DNA of 64,000 bases, taken from Pimelobacter simplex (GTDB lineage: Bacteria; Actinomycetota; Actinomycetes; Propionibacteriales; Nocardioidaceae). Below the pieces are notes generated by a model, which ran no database searches, was not told the origin of the DNA, and saw only the letters and a list, made by a program, of their open reading frames with translations. Below, piece by piece: positions 7,778-16,580 of the stretch. Where the stretch lies: contig NZ_CP096276.1 in NCBI RefSeq assembly GCF_024662235.1, forward strand, positions 3,720,001 to 3,784,000. Reading direction: 5' to 3'. A program made the translations under genes and the position numbers. Within the stretch, counting starts at the first letter, position 1. Each line of letters starts with the position of its first letter.

Positions 7778-9038
7778 TGAGAGTCCTAGGGGTGTCGCCC
7801 GGGTCGCCCTGAGTGCCACAGATCCAACCGGCCTTCGTGTACTCGAACGTGATCTTTGCGGTCTTGGAGTAGCCAGTTCGCGAGGAGAGATCGACGCCCA
7901 ACACGTTCTTGAGGGCGACGCCGTTGGACCAGGTGGTCGCCGTCGAGCTGCTCCGGGCGAACCGGCTTCCGGCTTCCTGAGGTGCGCAGTTGCCTCGTGG
8001 CGGCGTGGGCGGCGTCGCCACTCCCACCGTCGTCGCGCCGCCGACGAAGTTGCTGGGGCGCGCCTCGTAACGGACCGTCCGCTTGACCACACCGTAGGCG
8101 GAGTACCAGCACTCGATCTTGTAGGACTTGTAGCGGAAGTACGTCTTGCGGTGCCAGTACCCGGTGCTCTTGACCGGGAAGCCCACGGTGCTCGTGGAGT
8201 CCACCTGCTTCTGCAACGACGACGAGCCGCCAGCCGACCAGCTCCCCATGGTGCCGTTCACGGACACAGCAACCCCGAGAGTCGACGTCGCCCCGTTGGT
8301 GTATTCGAAGTCGGTCGTTGCGCCCGCCCAACCGACGCCGGCCGCGTTCACCTCGGTAACCCGCTGGCCGAGATCCTTCGCCACAGTGGTTGAACAGTTC
8401 TTGGGAACGATGGCGTCCTCCTCGATCGGCACGACCTCGTCCTCGGGCAGGAGATTCTCCGGAACCGTTTCACTCGGCAGAACGTCCCGGAGCCTGCCGC
8501 CCAACGCATTCTCCCCCAAGACGAGGCCTGTCAGCGGAACTACCACTTGCTGGGTCAAACCAGCAATGAGGTCGCTGACCAGGTTCGAAGGCATCTCTGG
8601 ATCGACTGCCGCCTCGATGGTGAGGCCCAAGACGTCGGTGTTCACCAGGCGCCGCGAGAAGGCGAAGCTGCTCGACGTGCCGTCCGGTGTCGTAGTCGTG
8701 AGAGACAGGTCAACGATGTTGTCCCCGCCGGCGCCCGACTGAAGATCCGCAATGCTCGGGAGCTTCAACTCGAAGTTGCCGACCGCGTCCGTGCTGGCCG
8801 ACGCTACGGTGACCAGGTTGACCGGATCGCCTTCTCCAGCAGCTGCCAGCGTGTCATTGCTCGGCCACATCTGCAGCGCAACCTCCGCCTGCGGAACGGC
8901 GACGCCAAGAGCATCCACCACCTTGCCGGTGGCGATGACGAGACCAGGACCAGGAGCAGCTGAAGCAGGAGACACCGAGGGTGAAACCGCCAGCGTGCTC
9001 GCCACAAGGCCGATAGTTGCGGCCACCCGGCGGATCAT
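7752..9038 (-). CDS. secreted protein of unknown function
   Basis: A 428-residue protein with a classical signal peptide (basic MIRR, hydrophobic core, cleavage after 'ASA' at 25-27). The first ~110 mature residues resemble a carboxypeptidase-regulatory-like beta domain ('VIATGKVVDALGVAVPQAEVAL', 'STDAVGNFELKLPS'). The second half is rich in aromatic, Ser/Thr and Cys residues ('YWHRKTYFRYKSYKIECWYSAYG') and has no family I recognise. Being first in the three-gene export operon suggests a joint extracellular role with the lipoprotein and the protease. The codon pattern is less GC-extreme than core genes, consistent with acquisition. Confidence 0.7.
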   Translation of the reverse strand: MIRRVAATIGLVASTLAVSPSVSPASAAPGPGLVIATGKVVDALGVAVPQAEVALQMWPSNDTLAAAGEGDPVNLVTVASASTDAVGNFELKLPSIADLQSGAGGDNIVDLSLTTTTPDGTSSSFAFSRRLVNTDVLGLTIEAAVDPEMPSNLVSDLIAGLTQQVVVPLTGLVLGENALGGRLRDVLPSETVPENLLPEDEVVPIEEDAIVPKNCSTTVAKDLGQRVTEVNAAGVGWAGATTDFEYTNGATSTLGVAVSVNGTMGSWSAGGSSSLQKQVDSTSTVGFPVKSTGYWHRKTYFRYKSYKIECWYSAYGVVKRTVRYEARPSNFVGGATTVGVATPPTPPRGNCAPQEAGSRFARSSSTATTWSNGVALKNVLGVDLSSRTGYSKTAKITFEYTKAGWICGTQGDPGDTPRTLIARKNRPS

Positions 9039-9469
9039 CGGGCGCGCTCACATCGATGGCTGGAATACGTACACGGCATAGCAACCCCGAACTCTGTGGG
9101 TACCCGAAAGGGCGGCGCACCAGCACCCCCTACAGGTGATCGCCTCCGAAGGGGATCCGGGAGAAGCATCGGTCTTGGCGAGCACTTCGCCAATGGGCGC
9201 CGCGGAGTGCGTGCGCGAAACGACGATTTCGCGCAAACGCGCGAGCGGGCGAAGCCCAGGTGCGCCGGAGCAGTCCGAGCCGCCTCCGCTGGCCGCCAAT
9301 GGAGCTGCTCGGCCCTGCCTCGCGACTTCGACGCCGCCGTAGGGGTGCGCGAGGTTTGCCGCCGCTCAGGAGTTCCGGTCGGGGTCGCCGATCCGGTTGC
9401 GCTCGCGAAGCTCTGCCTTCTCACAAAGCCTGAGGCAGACTGAGCCATCTCGATTTCAAGAGAGTTGAC
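9039..9469. other. 431-bp stretch without a supportable gene
   Basis: Open frames of 80-140 codons exist on both strands (about 9048-9299 and 9096-9443), but no motif, ribosome-binding site or family is recognisable. It lies between the secreted-protein start and the recombinase remnant and is best read as degraded mobile-element or flank DNA. Confidence 0.35.
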
Positions 9470-9868
9470 TCATGCCCTGAGGGTGAGTTCGACTCGCTCG
9501 GGGCGGAACCGGGGCACAGCGTTCGAGACGGGGTGTACGACCAGCGTGTCGATGAGTGCGGCGAGGACCGCTCGCTTCTGGGGAATCGTCCAGACCTCGT
9601 GCCAGGCGTGCTGGAGAGCCCCTCCGGCCTCGCTCACTTCAGGGGCAGAGGTCGTGTCTGTGAGGCACTCGACCACGATGTGAGCGACCAGTTGGTCAAG
9701 CGCGTGGCGCGCGACGGACAAGCCTCCGCGGTCGGGGCGGCCGGCCACAGGCGCGCATCGGTAGCTCATTTTCGGCACCAGCAGACCTCCTTTGCCCTGC
9801 CTCCGGACAGACTCGGAGACCAGCCCTGCGCGGCAGATTCCACACGTCGCGATCGATGACAGCAGCGT
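9470..9868 (-). pseudogene. remnant of a large serine recombinase (C-terminal zinc-ribbon region)
   Basis: Read on the minus strand, the frame gives 'LLSSIATCGICRAGLV', then 'YRCAPVAGRPDRGGLSVARHALDQLVAHIVVECL', and ends 'VHPVSNAVPRFRPERVELTLRA'. This is the order seen in the recombinase zinc-beta-ribbon and C-terminal tail of large serine integrases ('L-SGIA-CG-CG... YRC... D-V---V--L... ALI--V-VHPV---RF-P-RVEI'). The fourth zinc cysteine position reads Arg ('PDRGG'). The N-terminal catalytic domain is absent upstream, where otsA begins instead. It is therefore a truncated, non-functional relic marking a past integration. Confidence 0.72.
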
Positions 9869-10082
9869 GCGCGATGTCGCTCCGACTCGCCTATCGGGAT
9901 GCGCGGAGATCCCACGAATGCGATCGATCTCTTGACGAGCTCGCGGAGGCCCGACGGCTCGGGGCCCGGCGGACCGAGTCCGTCGTGCTCGCGAGCAACA
10001 CCGACGGGCTCCGGTTCGCGCCCGACGAGGCGTGATCGCCCCGAGGTACGTCGCTTTCCGCGGCCGAGTGGGCTGGACCCCC

Positions 10083-10088
10083 TAGGGT
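10083..10088 (+). promoter_or_regulatory. leaderless -10 box for otsA
   Basis: TAGGGT followed by 6 nt (GGGGAT) and the GTG start at 10095; no ribosome-binding site is possible in the space. Confidence 0.55.
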
Positions 10089-10094
10089 GGGGAT

Positions 10095-11522
10095 GTGGGC
10101 CATGACCTCGTGATCGTCGCCAACCGCCTGCCCGTCGACCGCGTCACCGACGCCAAGGGAAAGAGCGCCTGGCGGCGCTCCCCCGGTGGCCTCGTCTCCG
10201 CCATCGAGCCGGTCATGCGGGCGCACGACGGCGTGTGGATCGGCTGGCCCGGCGGGACCCAGAAGTTCAAGCCGTTCAAGGTCGACGACCTCGACCTGGT
10301 GCCGCTCGCGATGACGGCCGAGGAGATCGAGGAGCACTACGAGGGCTTCTCCAACGGCACGCTGTGGCCGCTGTACCACGACGTCGTGGCCAAGCCGGAG
10401 TTCCACCGCGAGTGGTGGGACACCTACGTCCGCGTCAACCGCCGCTTCGCCGAGCGCGCCGCCGAGCTCGCGGCCGAGGGCGCGACCGTGTGGGTCCACG
10501 ACTACCAGCTGCAGCTGGTGCCCCAGATGCTGCGCGAGCTGCGGCCGGACCTGCGGATCGGCTTCTACCTGCACATCCCCTTCCCGCCGGCCGAGCTCTT
10601 CCAGCAGCTCCCGTGGCGCCGCCAGATCCTCGAGGGCCTGCTCGGCGCCGACCTGGTCGGCTTCCAGCTCCCCGGCGCCGCGCAGAACTTCATCCGCCTG
10701 GTCCGCCAGCGCGTGGGGCACAAGACCCACCGCGACCTCGTCTACCTGCCCGACGGCCGCACCGTGCGCGCCGCGGCCTTCCCGATCTCGATCGACGCCG
10801 GCGGCTTCGCCGAGCTGGCCTCGTCCGAGGCCGTCGTCGAGCGGGCCGCCGCGATCCGCGAGGCACTCGGCAACCCGCGCCGGATCTTCCTCGGCATCGA
10901 CCGGCTCGACTACACCAAGGGCATCTACGCACGGCTGCGCGCGTTCGGCGAGCTGATCAGCGACGGCGACCTCACCGTCGAGGACGCCGTGTTCGTCCAG
11001 GTCGCCGTCCCCTCGCGCGAGCGGGTCGAGCACTACCGCAACCTGCGCGACGACATCGAGCGGCTGGTCGGCCGGATCAACGGCGACCTGGGCCGGATCG
11101 GCCGCCCGGCGGTCAGCTACCTCCACACGTCGTACCCGCGCGAGGAGATGGCCGCGCTCTACCGCGCCGCCGACGTCATGGTCGTCACCCCCTACCGCGA
11201 CGGCATGAACCTCGTCGCCAAGGAGTACGTCGCCTGCCGCACCGAGGAGGACGGCGCGCTCGTACTGAGCGAGTTCGCCGGCGCCGCCGACGAGCTGCGC
11301 CAGGCCTGGCTGGTCAACCCCTACGACATGAACGGCATGAAGGCCGCGCTGCTGGAGGCCTACAGCGCCGACCCCAAGGAGCTCACCCGCCGGATGCGGG
11401 CGATGCGCCGCCAGATCGCGCAGCACGACGTGAAGGCCTGGGCCGACAGCTTCATGACCGAGCTCGAGGACGACGGCCAGCAGGGCCACTCCAAGACGGT
11501 GCGACCAGCAACACGCTCCTGA
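10095..11522 (+). CDS. otsA: trehalose-6-phosphate synthase
   Basis: A 475-residue GT20 glycosyltransferase that joins UDP- or GDP-glucose to glucose-6-phosphate. N-terminal '[11 protein letters not shown]' with 'SPGGLVSA' (acceptor loop), '[14 protein letters not shown]', '[10 protein letters not shown]', '[11 protein letters not shown]' and '[18 protein letters not shown]' are all family hallmarks in the expected order. The GTG start fits the leaderless -10 box just upstream. OtsB is encoded 7 kb away on the other strand, and the atypical 6.0-9.9 kb segment ends immediately upstream of this gene. The C-terminal tail after about 455 is non-conserved. Confidence 0.95.
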   Translation: MGHDLVIVANRLPVDRVTDAKGKSAWRRSPGGLVSAIEPVMRAHDGVWIGWPGGTQKFKPFKVDDLDLVPLAMTAEEIEEHYEGFSNGTLWPLYHDVVAKPEFHREWWDTYVRVNRRFAERAAELAAEGATVWVHDYQLQLVPQMLRELRPDLRIGFYLHIPFPPAELFQQLPWRRQILEGLLGADLVGFQLPGAAQNFIRLVRQRVGHKTHRDLVYLPDGRTVRAAAFPISIDAGGFAELASSEAVVERAAAIREALGNPRRIFLGIDRLDYTKGIYARLRAFGELISDGDLTVEDAVFVQVAVPSRERVEHYRNLRDDIERLVGRINGDLGRIGRPAVSYLHTSYPREEMAALYRAADVMVVTPYRDGMNLVAKEYVACRTEEDGALVLSEFAGAADELRQAWLVNPYDMNGMKAALLEAYSADPKELTRRMRAMRRQIAQHDVKAWADSFMTELEDDGQQGHSKTVRPATRS

Positions 11523-11538
11523 ACCCACGGACGCGCGG

Positions 11539-11544
11539 TAGCGT
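11539..11544 (+). promoter_or_regulatory. leaderless -10 box for the PhaC-like hydrolase gene
   Basis: TAGCGT, 6 nt (TCGGAC), then the ATG at 11551. The box lies just past the otsA stop, so the downstream genes have their own promoter. Confidence 0.5.
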
Positions 11545-11550
11545 TCGGAC

Positions 11551-12735
11551 ATGGATCTGGTGCCCGTGCGCTCCCTGCCCGGAGCCGGCCTGCTCCCCGC
11601 CCCGGACCAGGTCGTGGCCGCCGCGAGCAATGTCGCCCACAAGCTGCTCTACGGCGGCGTGGCCGACCTGCGGCCGATGCCGCGCACGCTCATCGACGAC
11701 GGCACGCTGCGCGAGGTCTACCACTACCGCCCGGCCGGGCACGTGCAGGAGCAGGGCGACCCGGTCCTGCTGGTGACGCCGCTGGCCGCGCCGTCGAGCT
11801 GCTACGACCTGCGCCGCGGCTGCTCGCTGGTCGAGCACTTCGTGACCGAGGGCCGTCCCACCTACCTCGTCGAGTACGGCGAGGTGTCGTTCCGCGACCG
11901 CAACCTCGGCATGGAGCACTGGATCGACGAGGTCGTCCCGACCGCGATCCGCGAGGTCTCCAAGCACGCCGGCGGTCGCCCGGTGCACGTGATCGGCTGG
12001 TCGCTGGGCGGCATCTTCTCGATGCTCACGCTCGCCGACGAGCGCTCCGGCGACCTCCCCGTCGCCTCGCTCACCGTGGTCGGCTCACCGATCGACGTGT
12101 CGCTGGTGCCGCTGCTGGCGCCGTTCCGCCCGCTGCTCAACCTCTTCAACGGCAACGGCCCGATCACCAAGGGCTACCAGATGCTCGGAGGGGCGCCCAA
12201 GCCCCTGGTGAAGTGGGCCTTCCAGCTCACGGCCTTCCAGAAGCTCGTGACCAAGCCGATCGCGCTCGCGACCCACGTCGACGACCGCGAGTTCCTCGCC
12301 CAGGTCGAGGCGGTCGACCACTTCACGTCCAACATGATCGCCTACCCGGGCCGTACCTTCGGGCAGCTCTACCACCGCTTCGCCAAGGGCAACCAGCTCG
12401 CCAGCGGCACCTTCGAGCTCGACGACCGGACCATCGACCTGGCCGACATCACCGTGCCGGTGCTGGTGTTCGGCGGCGCGACCGACGGCATCGCTCCGGT
12501 CGGGGCGGTCCGGGCCGTCGTACCGCTGCTGACCAAGTCGCCCGAGGTCCGCTTCGAGATCGTGCCGGGCGGCCACCTCGGCATGCTCACCGGGCGGGCC
12601 GCGCGCCGGACCACCTGGCTCGCGATGGACGAGTGGATCACCCAGTGGTCGGGCGGCACCGCCCCCGAGTCCTCCATCGGCACGAGCCGCAAGCGGCGGC
12701 ACTCCTCGGCGGCCTCCCGGGCGCTGTCGCAGTGA
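11551..12735 (+). CDS. alpha/beta hydrolase of the PHA synthase-like family
   Basis: A 394-residue alpha/beta-fold protein related to poly(3-hydroxyalkanoate) synthases ('PVLLVTPLAAPSSCYDLRRGCSLVEHF', 'VHVIGWSLGGIFSML'). The nucleophile is S151 in 'GWSLGG', where true PhaC enzymes carry Cys; a likely triad is S151, D312 ('GGATDG') and H342 ('GGHLGM'). The Ser suggests hydrolase or acyltransferase activity rather than polymer synthesis. The stop overlaps the GTG of the next gene (GTGA), so it is translationally coupled to an MFS transporter and, behind that, a PLP decarboxylase. The substrate is unknown. Confidence 0.75.
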   Translation: MDLVPVRSLPGAGLLPAPDQVVAAASNVAHKLLYGGVADLRPMPRTLIDDGTLREVYHYRPAGHVQEQGDPVLLVTPLAAPSSCYDLRRGCSLVEHFVTEGRPTYLVEYGEVSFRDRNLGMEHWIDEVVPTAIREVSKHAGGRPVHVIGWSLGGIFSMLTLADERSGDLPVASLTVVGSPIDVSLVPLLAPFRPLLNLFNGNGPITKGYQMLGGAPKPLVKWAFQLTAFQKLVTKPIALATHVDDREFLAQVEAVDHFTSNMIAYPGRTFGQLYHRFAKGNQLASGTFELDDRTIDLADITVPVLVFGGATDGIAPVGAVRAVVPLLTKSPEVRFEIVPGGHLGMLTGRAARRTTWLAMDEWITQWSGGTAPESSIGTSRKRRHSSAASRALSQ

Positions 12736-14057
12736 CCCTCCCCCGCAACGTCCGGGTCGGGTACGGCGCCGGGTCGGTCGCCACGGGTGCGTTCGGCACC
12801 GTGCCGGGGCTGATGCTGCTGCCCTACCTGACCGACACGCTCGCCGTCCCCGCCCTGCTGGCGGGCGCGATCGTCTTCCTGCCCAAGGCCTGGGATGTCG
12901 TCCTCAACCCGATCGCGGGCCGGATCAGCGACCGCACCACCGACCCGCGCGGGCCGCGCCGGCCCTGGCTGCTGCGGGCGGGCCTGGTGCTCGCGGTCTG
13001 CTTCGCGCTGCTCTTCGCGGGGCCCGACCTCGGCTCGCAGGTGTTCGACACGATCTGGGTCCTGGTCGCCTTCCTGGCCTGCGCGACGGCGTACGCGTTC
13101 TTCCAGGTGCCCTACGTCGCGATGCCGGCCGAGATGACCGACTCCTACGACGAGCGCACCCGCCTGATGACCTGGCGGGTCGCGATCCTGGCGTTCACGA
13201 TCCTGCTGGCGGGCGCCAGCGCCCCGGCGATCCGGGACGCGATCGGCGGTCGCGACGGCTACCGCGTGATGGGCCTGGCGATGGCCGCGATCATCCTGAC
13301 CGGCGCGCTCCTCGCCTACCGCGGCACCCGTGCCGCACGCATCGGCGTCGTCGAGCCCGGGCCCGGCACGCTGCGCGACCAGCTCCGCCTCGTCGCCGCG
13401 GCCCGGGACTTCCGGCTGCTGCTGGTCACCTTCGTGCTCCAGGCACTCGCCACCGGCTGCATGCTCGCCGGCGTCGACTACCTCGCCGGCGACGTGCTCG
13501 ACAAGGACGGCGCCTCGACGATCCTCTTCGTCTGCTTCGTCGGTCCCGCCCTGCTGCTCACCCCCGCGTGGGCCGCGGTCGGGCGCCGGATCGGCAAGAA
13601 GCGGGGCTATGTCGCTTCCTCGCTCGTGCTCGCGACCGGCGCCGCGCTCGCGGTCCTCGCCGGGCACGCGCCGGCCCCCGTGGTGTTCGCCGCGGTCGGC
13701 CTGGTCGGCGTCGGGTACGCCGGCGTGCAGGTCTTCCCGATGGCGATGCTCCCGGACGCCGCGGCGGTCGACGCCCGTCGTACCGGCTCGTCGCGGGTGG
13801 GCGTCTACACCGGTGTCTGGACCGCGGGCGAGACCCTCGGCCTCGCGCTCGGGCCCGGCCTGTTCGCCGTCGTCCTCGCGCTCGGCTCCTACCGCTCCAG
13901 CGACTCCGGCGGCGTCGTCCAGCCGGACTCCGCGGTCACCGCGATCACCCTCGGGTTCTCGCTGCTGCCCGCCCTGCTCGTGCTCGCCAGCCTCTGGTGG
14001 CTGCGCGGCTATGCCCTCGACGAGAGAGAGGTCGACCGGACCGATGCCCACGCCTGA
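12732..14057 (+). CDS. MFS transporter (GPH/MelB-like)
   Basis: A 441-residue protein with about 12 hydrophobic segments and the sodium:sugar-symporter-type (MFS_2) loop 'WDVVLNPIAGRISDRTTDPRGPRRPWL' between helices 2 and 3, plus 'VPYVAMPAEMTDSYDERTRL' after helix 4. The substrate cannot be inferred; sugars are usual for GPH proteins, but the actinobacterial branch is broad. It starts with GTG overlapping the hydrolase stop and overlaps the decarboxylase start by 14 bp, so the three genes form one unit. Confidence 0.85.
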   Translation: MTLPRNVRVGYGAGSVATGAFGTVPGLMLLPYLTDTLAVPALLAGAIVFLPKAWDVVLNPIAGRISDRTTDPRGPRRPWLLRAGLVLAVCFALLFAGPDLGSQVFDTIWVLVAFLACATAYAFFQVPYVAMPAEMTDSYDERTRLMTWRVAILAFTILLAGASAPAIRDAIGGRDGYRVMGLAMAAIILTGALLAYRGTRAARIGVVEPGPGTLRDQLRLVAAARDFRLLLVTFVLQALATGCMLAGVDYLAGDVLDKDGASTILFVCFVGPALLLTPAWAAVGRRIGKKRGYVASSLVLATGAALAVLAGHAPAPVVFAAVGLVGVGYAGVQVFPMAMLPDAAAVDARRTGSSRVGVYTGVWTAGETLGLALGPGLFAVVLALGSYRSSDSGGVVQPDSAVTAITLGFSLLPALLVLASLWWLRGYALDEREVDRTDAHA

Positions 14058-15510
14058 CGAGATCCGCGCCCGGCTCGAAGCGCTGCGCGAGGGCGACCTG
14101 CCCGTGCACGGCGGCCGCACCCTCGCCTACGTCTACGACGCCGGCCTGGCCGAGGTCGACGCGCTGGCCCGCGACGCGGTCGCCGCGTTCGCCGGCAGCA
14201 ACGGCCTCGACCCCACCGCCTTCCCGAGCCTGCTGACCATGGAGAACGACCTCGTCGCGTTCGCGCGCGAGCTCGTCGACGGGCCGGACACGATGGTCGG
14301 CACGATCACCTCCGGCGGTACCGAGTCGTGCCTGCTCGCAGTGCTCGGCGCTCGCGACGCCCGGCCCGAGGTCACCGACCCGTCGATCGTCGTCGCCGAC
14401 ACCGTGCACGCCGCCTTCCACAAGGCCGGGCACGCCTTCGGCGTCCGAGTCGTCGTGGTCCCCACCGGCGCCGACCACCGCGCGGACGCCGCGGCCATGG
14501 CGGCCGCCATCGACGACACCACCGTCCTGGTCGTGGCCAGCGCGCCGTCGTACGCGCACGGGGTGGTGGACCCGGTCCCCGCGATCGCCGCCGCGGCCGC
14601 GGCCCGCGGGGTGCGCTGCCACGTCGACTCCTGCATCGGGGGCTGGGTGCTCCCCTACGCCGCCCGGCTCGGCCGCCCGGTCGCGCCGTGGACGTTCGCG
14701 GTCGAGGGCGTCACGTCGATCTCGGCCGACCTGCACAAGTACGCCTACGCCCCCAAGGGCGCCTCGCTGCTCCTGCACCGCGAGCCCGCGCTACGCCGTC
14801 CGCAGTACTTCGCGCACGCGGGCTGGCCCGGCTACACGATGCTCAACCCGACGCTCCAGTCCACCCGCTCGGGCGGACCGGTCGCGGGCGCCTGGGCGAC
14901 CGTGCGGGCGATCGGGCACGACGGCTACCTCGACCTGACCCGCCGCGCGCTCGCCGCGACCGACACGGTCGCGGCCGGCATCGACGCCCTCGACGGGCTC
15001 GCCCTCGTCGCCGCCCCCGAGTCCACCCTCGTCGCAGCGACCGCCGACGGGCCGCTCGACGTCTTCACGGTCTGCGACGAGATGGCCGAGCGCGGCTGGT
15101 TCGTCCAGCCCCAGCTCTCCTACGACGGGCAGCCGCCCTCGCTCCACGTCGCGATCAGCGCCGCCACCGACGGCGCGGCCTTCGTGGCCGCGCTCGCCGA
15201 GGCGGTCGCCGCCGCCCGCGACGCCGGCCCGGTCGTCGTCGACCCCGGCGTGGCCGACCTGCTCCGCAGCATCGACGCGGCGACGCTCGGCGACGACGAG
15301 TTCGACATGCTCCTCGCCGCCGGCGGGCTCGCCGACAGCGACGGCGACCTCGGCCTGCCCGAGCGGATGGCGCCCGTCAACGCCCTGCTCGACGTCGCGC
15401 CCCCGGCGCTGCGCGAGGCCGTGCTCGTCGCCTTCCTGGACCGGCTCGCCCGGCCCCCGGCGACGCCCTTCGGCGAGACGCCCGGCGGACCGTTCGCCAC
15501 CGGGACATAG
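14044..15510 (+). CDS. PLP-dependent decarboxylase / sphingosine-1-phosphate-lyase-like enzyme
   Basis: A 488-residue fold-type I PLP enzyme of the group II decarboxylase family: 'TSGGTESCLLAV' (phosphate grip, 89-100), 'HVDSCIGGW' (D195 on the pyridine N) and 'SADLHKYAYAPKG' (Schiff-base lysine K232). The large domain and the segment 'HVAIS' near the C-terminus look like bacterial sphingosine-1-phosphate-lyase homologues. The last ~60 residues (after 'GPVVVDPGVADLL') are an extension. The ATG at 14044 lies inside the end of the MFS gene. The transporter coupling suggests catabolism of an imported amine or phospho-aminoalcohol; the actual substrate is not determinable. Confidence 0.8.
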   Translation: MPTPDEIRARLEALREGDLPVHGGRTLAYVYDAGLAEVDALARDAVAAFAGSNGLDPTAFPSLLTMENDLVAFARELVDGPDTMVGTITSGGTESCLLAVLGARDARPEVTDPSIVVADTVHAAFHKAGHAFGVRVVVVPTGADHRADAAAMAAAIDDTTVLVVASAPSYAHGVVDPVPAIAAAAAARGVRCHVDSCIGGWVLPYAARLGRPVAPWTFAVEGVTSISADLHKYAYAPKGASLLLHREPALRRPQYFAHAGWPGYTMLNPTLQSTRSGGPVAGAWATVRAIGHDGYLDLTRRALAATDTVAAGIDALDGLALVAAPESTLVAATADGPLDVFTVCDEMAERGWFVQPQLSYDGQPPSLHVAISAATDGAAFVAALAEAVAAARDAGPVVVDPGVADLLRSIDAATLGDDEFDMLLAAGGLADSDGDLGLPERMAPVNALLDVAPPALREAVLVAFLDRLARPPATPFGETPGGPFATGT

Positions 15511-15708
15511 TCCCAAAGAACTAACAGGTCCCGGCCGCGTACCCGATTCCCGGCCTGGTCCGGATCCGTAGATTCTTCCTTACCGACGCGGACCTCGAAA
15601 TCCGCTGGAGGGAGCCCCACCGGGTCCGGCACCCCAAGCCGGGTGTGCCCCCGGAGGACCAGTACGGGCTCGAGATCCGCGTCGGAGCTACGCCGTGAAG
15701 CCGGAGGT

Positions 15709-15735
15709 GGCGCCCCTGGGAGGGAGAGGGGCGCC
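15709..15735 (+). terminator. GC-rich hairpin, possible terminator
   Basis: Perfect 9-bp stem GGCGCCCCT / AGGGGCGCC (15709-15717 with 15727-15735) and 9-nt loop GGGAGGGAG. There is no T-run on either side, as is common for actinobacterial terminators. It lies between the decarboxylase unit and ung. Confidence 0.45.
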
Positions 15736-15827
15736 CCCGGCCGAACGGCCGATGCAGGGAGCAGCACCACGGCCGGCCTCTCGCACGGGAGGGTGGGTCT
15801 GGGGGGACCATGCGCCTCACGGCGCAC

Positions 15828-15833
15828 TAGAGT
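15828..15833 (+). promoter_or_regulatory. leaderless -10 box for ung
   Basis: TAGAGT with 6 nt (CCGGCC) to the GTG at 15840, and no ribosome-binding site. Confidence 0.5.
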
Positions 15834-15839
15834 CCGGCC

Positions 15840-16538
15840 GTGGGTGCTCTCAGCAATCTCGTCGACCAGGGCCTGATGGCCGCCGACTGGGCCGAGGCGC
15901 TGGCGCCGGTCGAGGACCGCGTCACGGCGCTGGGTCAGTTCCTCCGCGAGGAGAACGCCGCGGGGCACGGCTACCAGCCGGCCGGCGACAACGTCTTCCG
16001 CGCCTTCCGGGCGCCGCTGGCGAGCGTGCGGGTGCTCATCGTGGGCCAGGACCCCTATCCCAACCCGGCGCACCCGATCGGGCTGTCCTTCGCGGTGGAC
16101 CGCGACGTCCGGCCGCTGCCGCCGAGCCTGCGCAACATCTACCAGGAGCTCGCGAACGACGTGGGCGTCGTACCTCCGGCGCACGGGGACCTCACCGCGT
16201 GGACCGAGCAGGGCGTGATGCTCCTCAACCGGGTCCTCACCGTGCGCCCCAACGTGGCCGGCTCGCACCGCAACCAGGGCTGGGAGCACGTCACCGCGGC
16301 GGCCATCCAGGCCGTCGTGCGCCGTGCCGAGGCGGGCGCCCCGGTCGCGGCCGTCCTGTGGGGCAAGGACGCCCAGACGCTCAAGGCCCACCTCGGCCCG
16401 ATCCCGTGGGTCGAGTCGCCGCACCCCTCGCCCCTCGCGGCGCACCGCGGCTTCTTCGGCTCCCGCCCCTTCAGCCGGGTCAACGCCCTGCTCACCGAGC
16501 GCGGCGGCCAGCCGGTCGACTGGACCTTGCCGGCCTGA
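15840..16538 (+). CDS. ung: uracil-DNA glycosylase (family 1)
   Basis: A 232-residue base-excision repair enzyme. Motif A '[17 protein letters not shown]' has catalytic D71 (Pro follows Tyr, where E. coli Ung has His). Motif B '[17 protein letters not shown]' has H195. The uracil-recognition Asn lies in 'LLNRVLTV'. The GTG start is fixed by the leaderless -10 box and by alignment of the N-terminus. A promoter for the next gene is embedded in its 3' end. Confidence 0.93.
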   Translation: MGALSNLVDQGLMAADWAEALAPVEDRVTALGQFLREENAAGHGYQPAGDNVFRAFRAPLASVRVLIVGQDPYPNPAHPIGLSFAVDRDVRPLPPSLRNIYQELANDVGVVPPAHGDLTAWTEQGVMLLNRVLTVRPNVAGSHRNQGWEHVTAAAIQAVVRRAEAGAPVAAVLWGKDAQTLKAHLGPIPWVESPHPSPLAAHRGFFGSRPFSRVNALLTERGGQPVDWTLPA

Positions 16539-16570
16539 CCTCCGCGGAATATAGTTGAAGTCTCAACTAT
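16527..16570 (+). promoter_or_regulatory. promoter with overlapping inverted-repeat operator for the DODA-type dioxygenase gene
   Basis: A near-consensus promoter is present: -35 TTGCCG (16527-16532), 17-bp spacer, -10 TATAGT (16550-16555). The -10 overlaps a perfect inverted repeat ATAGTTGA-AGTC-TCAACTAT (16551-16558 / 16563-16570). Arm sequence and placement suit a MarR-type repressor that blocks RNA polymerase; no such regulator gene is adjacent. GAGG at 16572-16575 is the ribosome-binding site for the ATG at 16581. Confidence 0.72.
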
Positions 16571-16580
16571 TGAGGTGGAC

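Larger units (their letters stand above)
15511..15839. other. 329-bp intergenic stretch upstream of ung
   Basis: No supportable gene. One plus-strand frame (about 15527-15698) reads like ordinary coding sequence ('LTDADLEIRWREPHRVRHP') but has no start codon and ends in TGA at 15696-15698. It could be a gene fragment. The stretch also holds the hairpin listed separately and, at its right end, the ung promoter. Confidence 0.4.

Noticed and set aside
9891..11642. 583-codon minus-strand open frame opposite otsA
   Set aside because: Shadow frame; otsA is unmistakable and the antisense product has no domain or signal.
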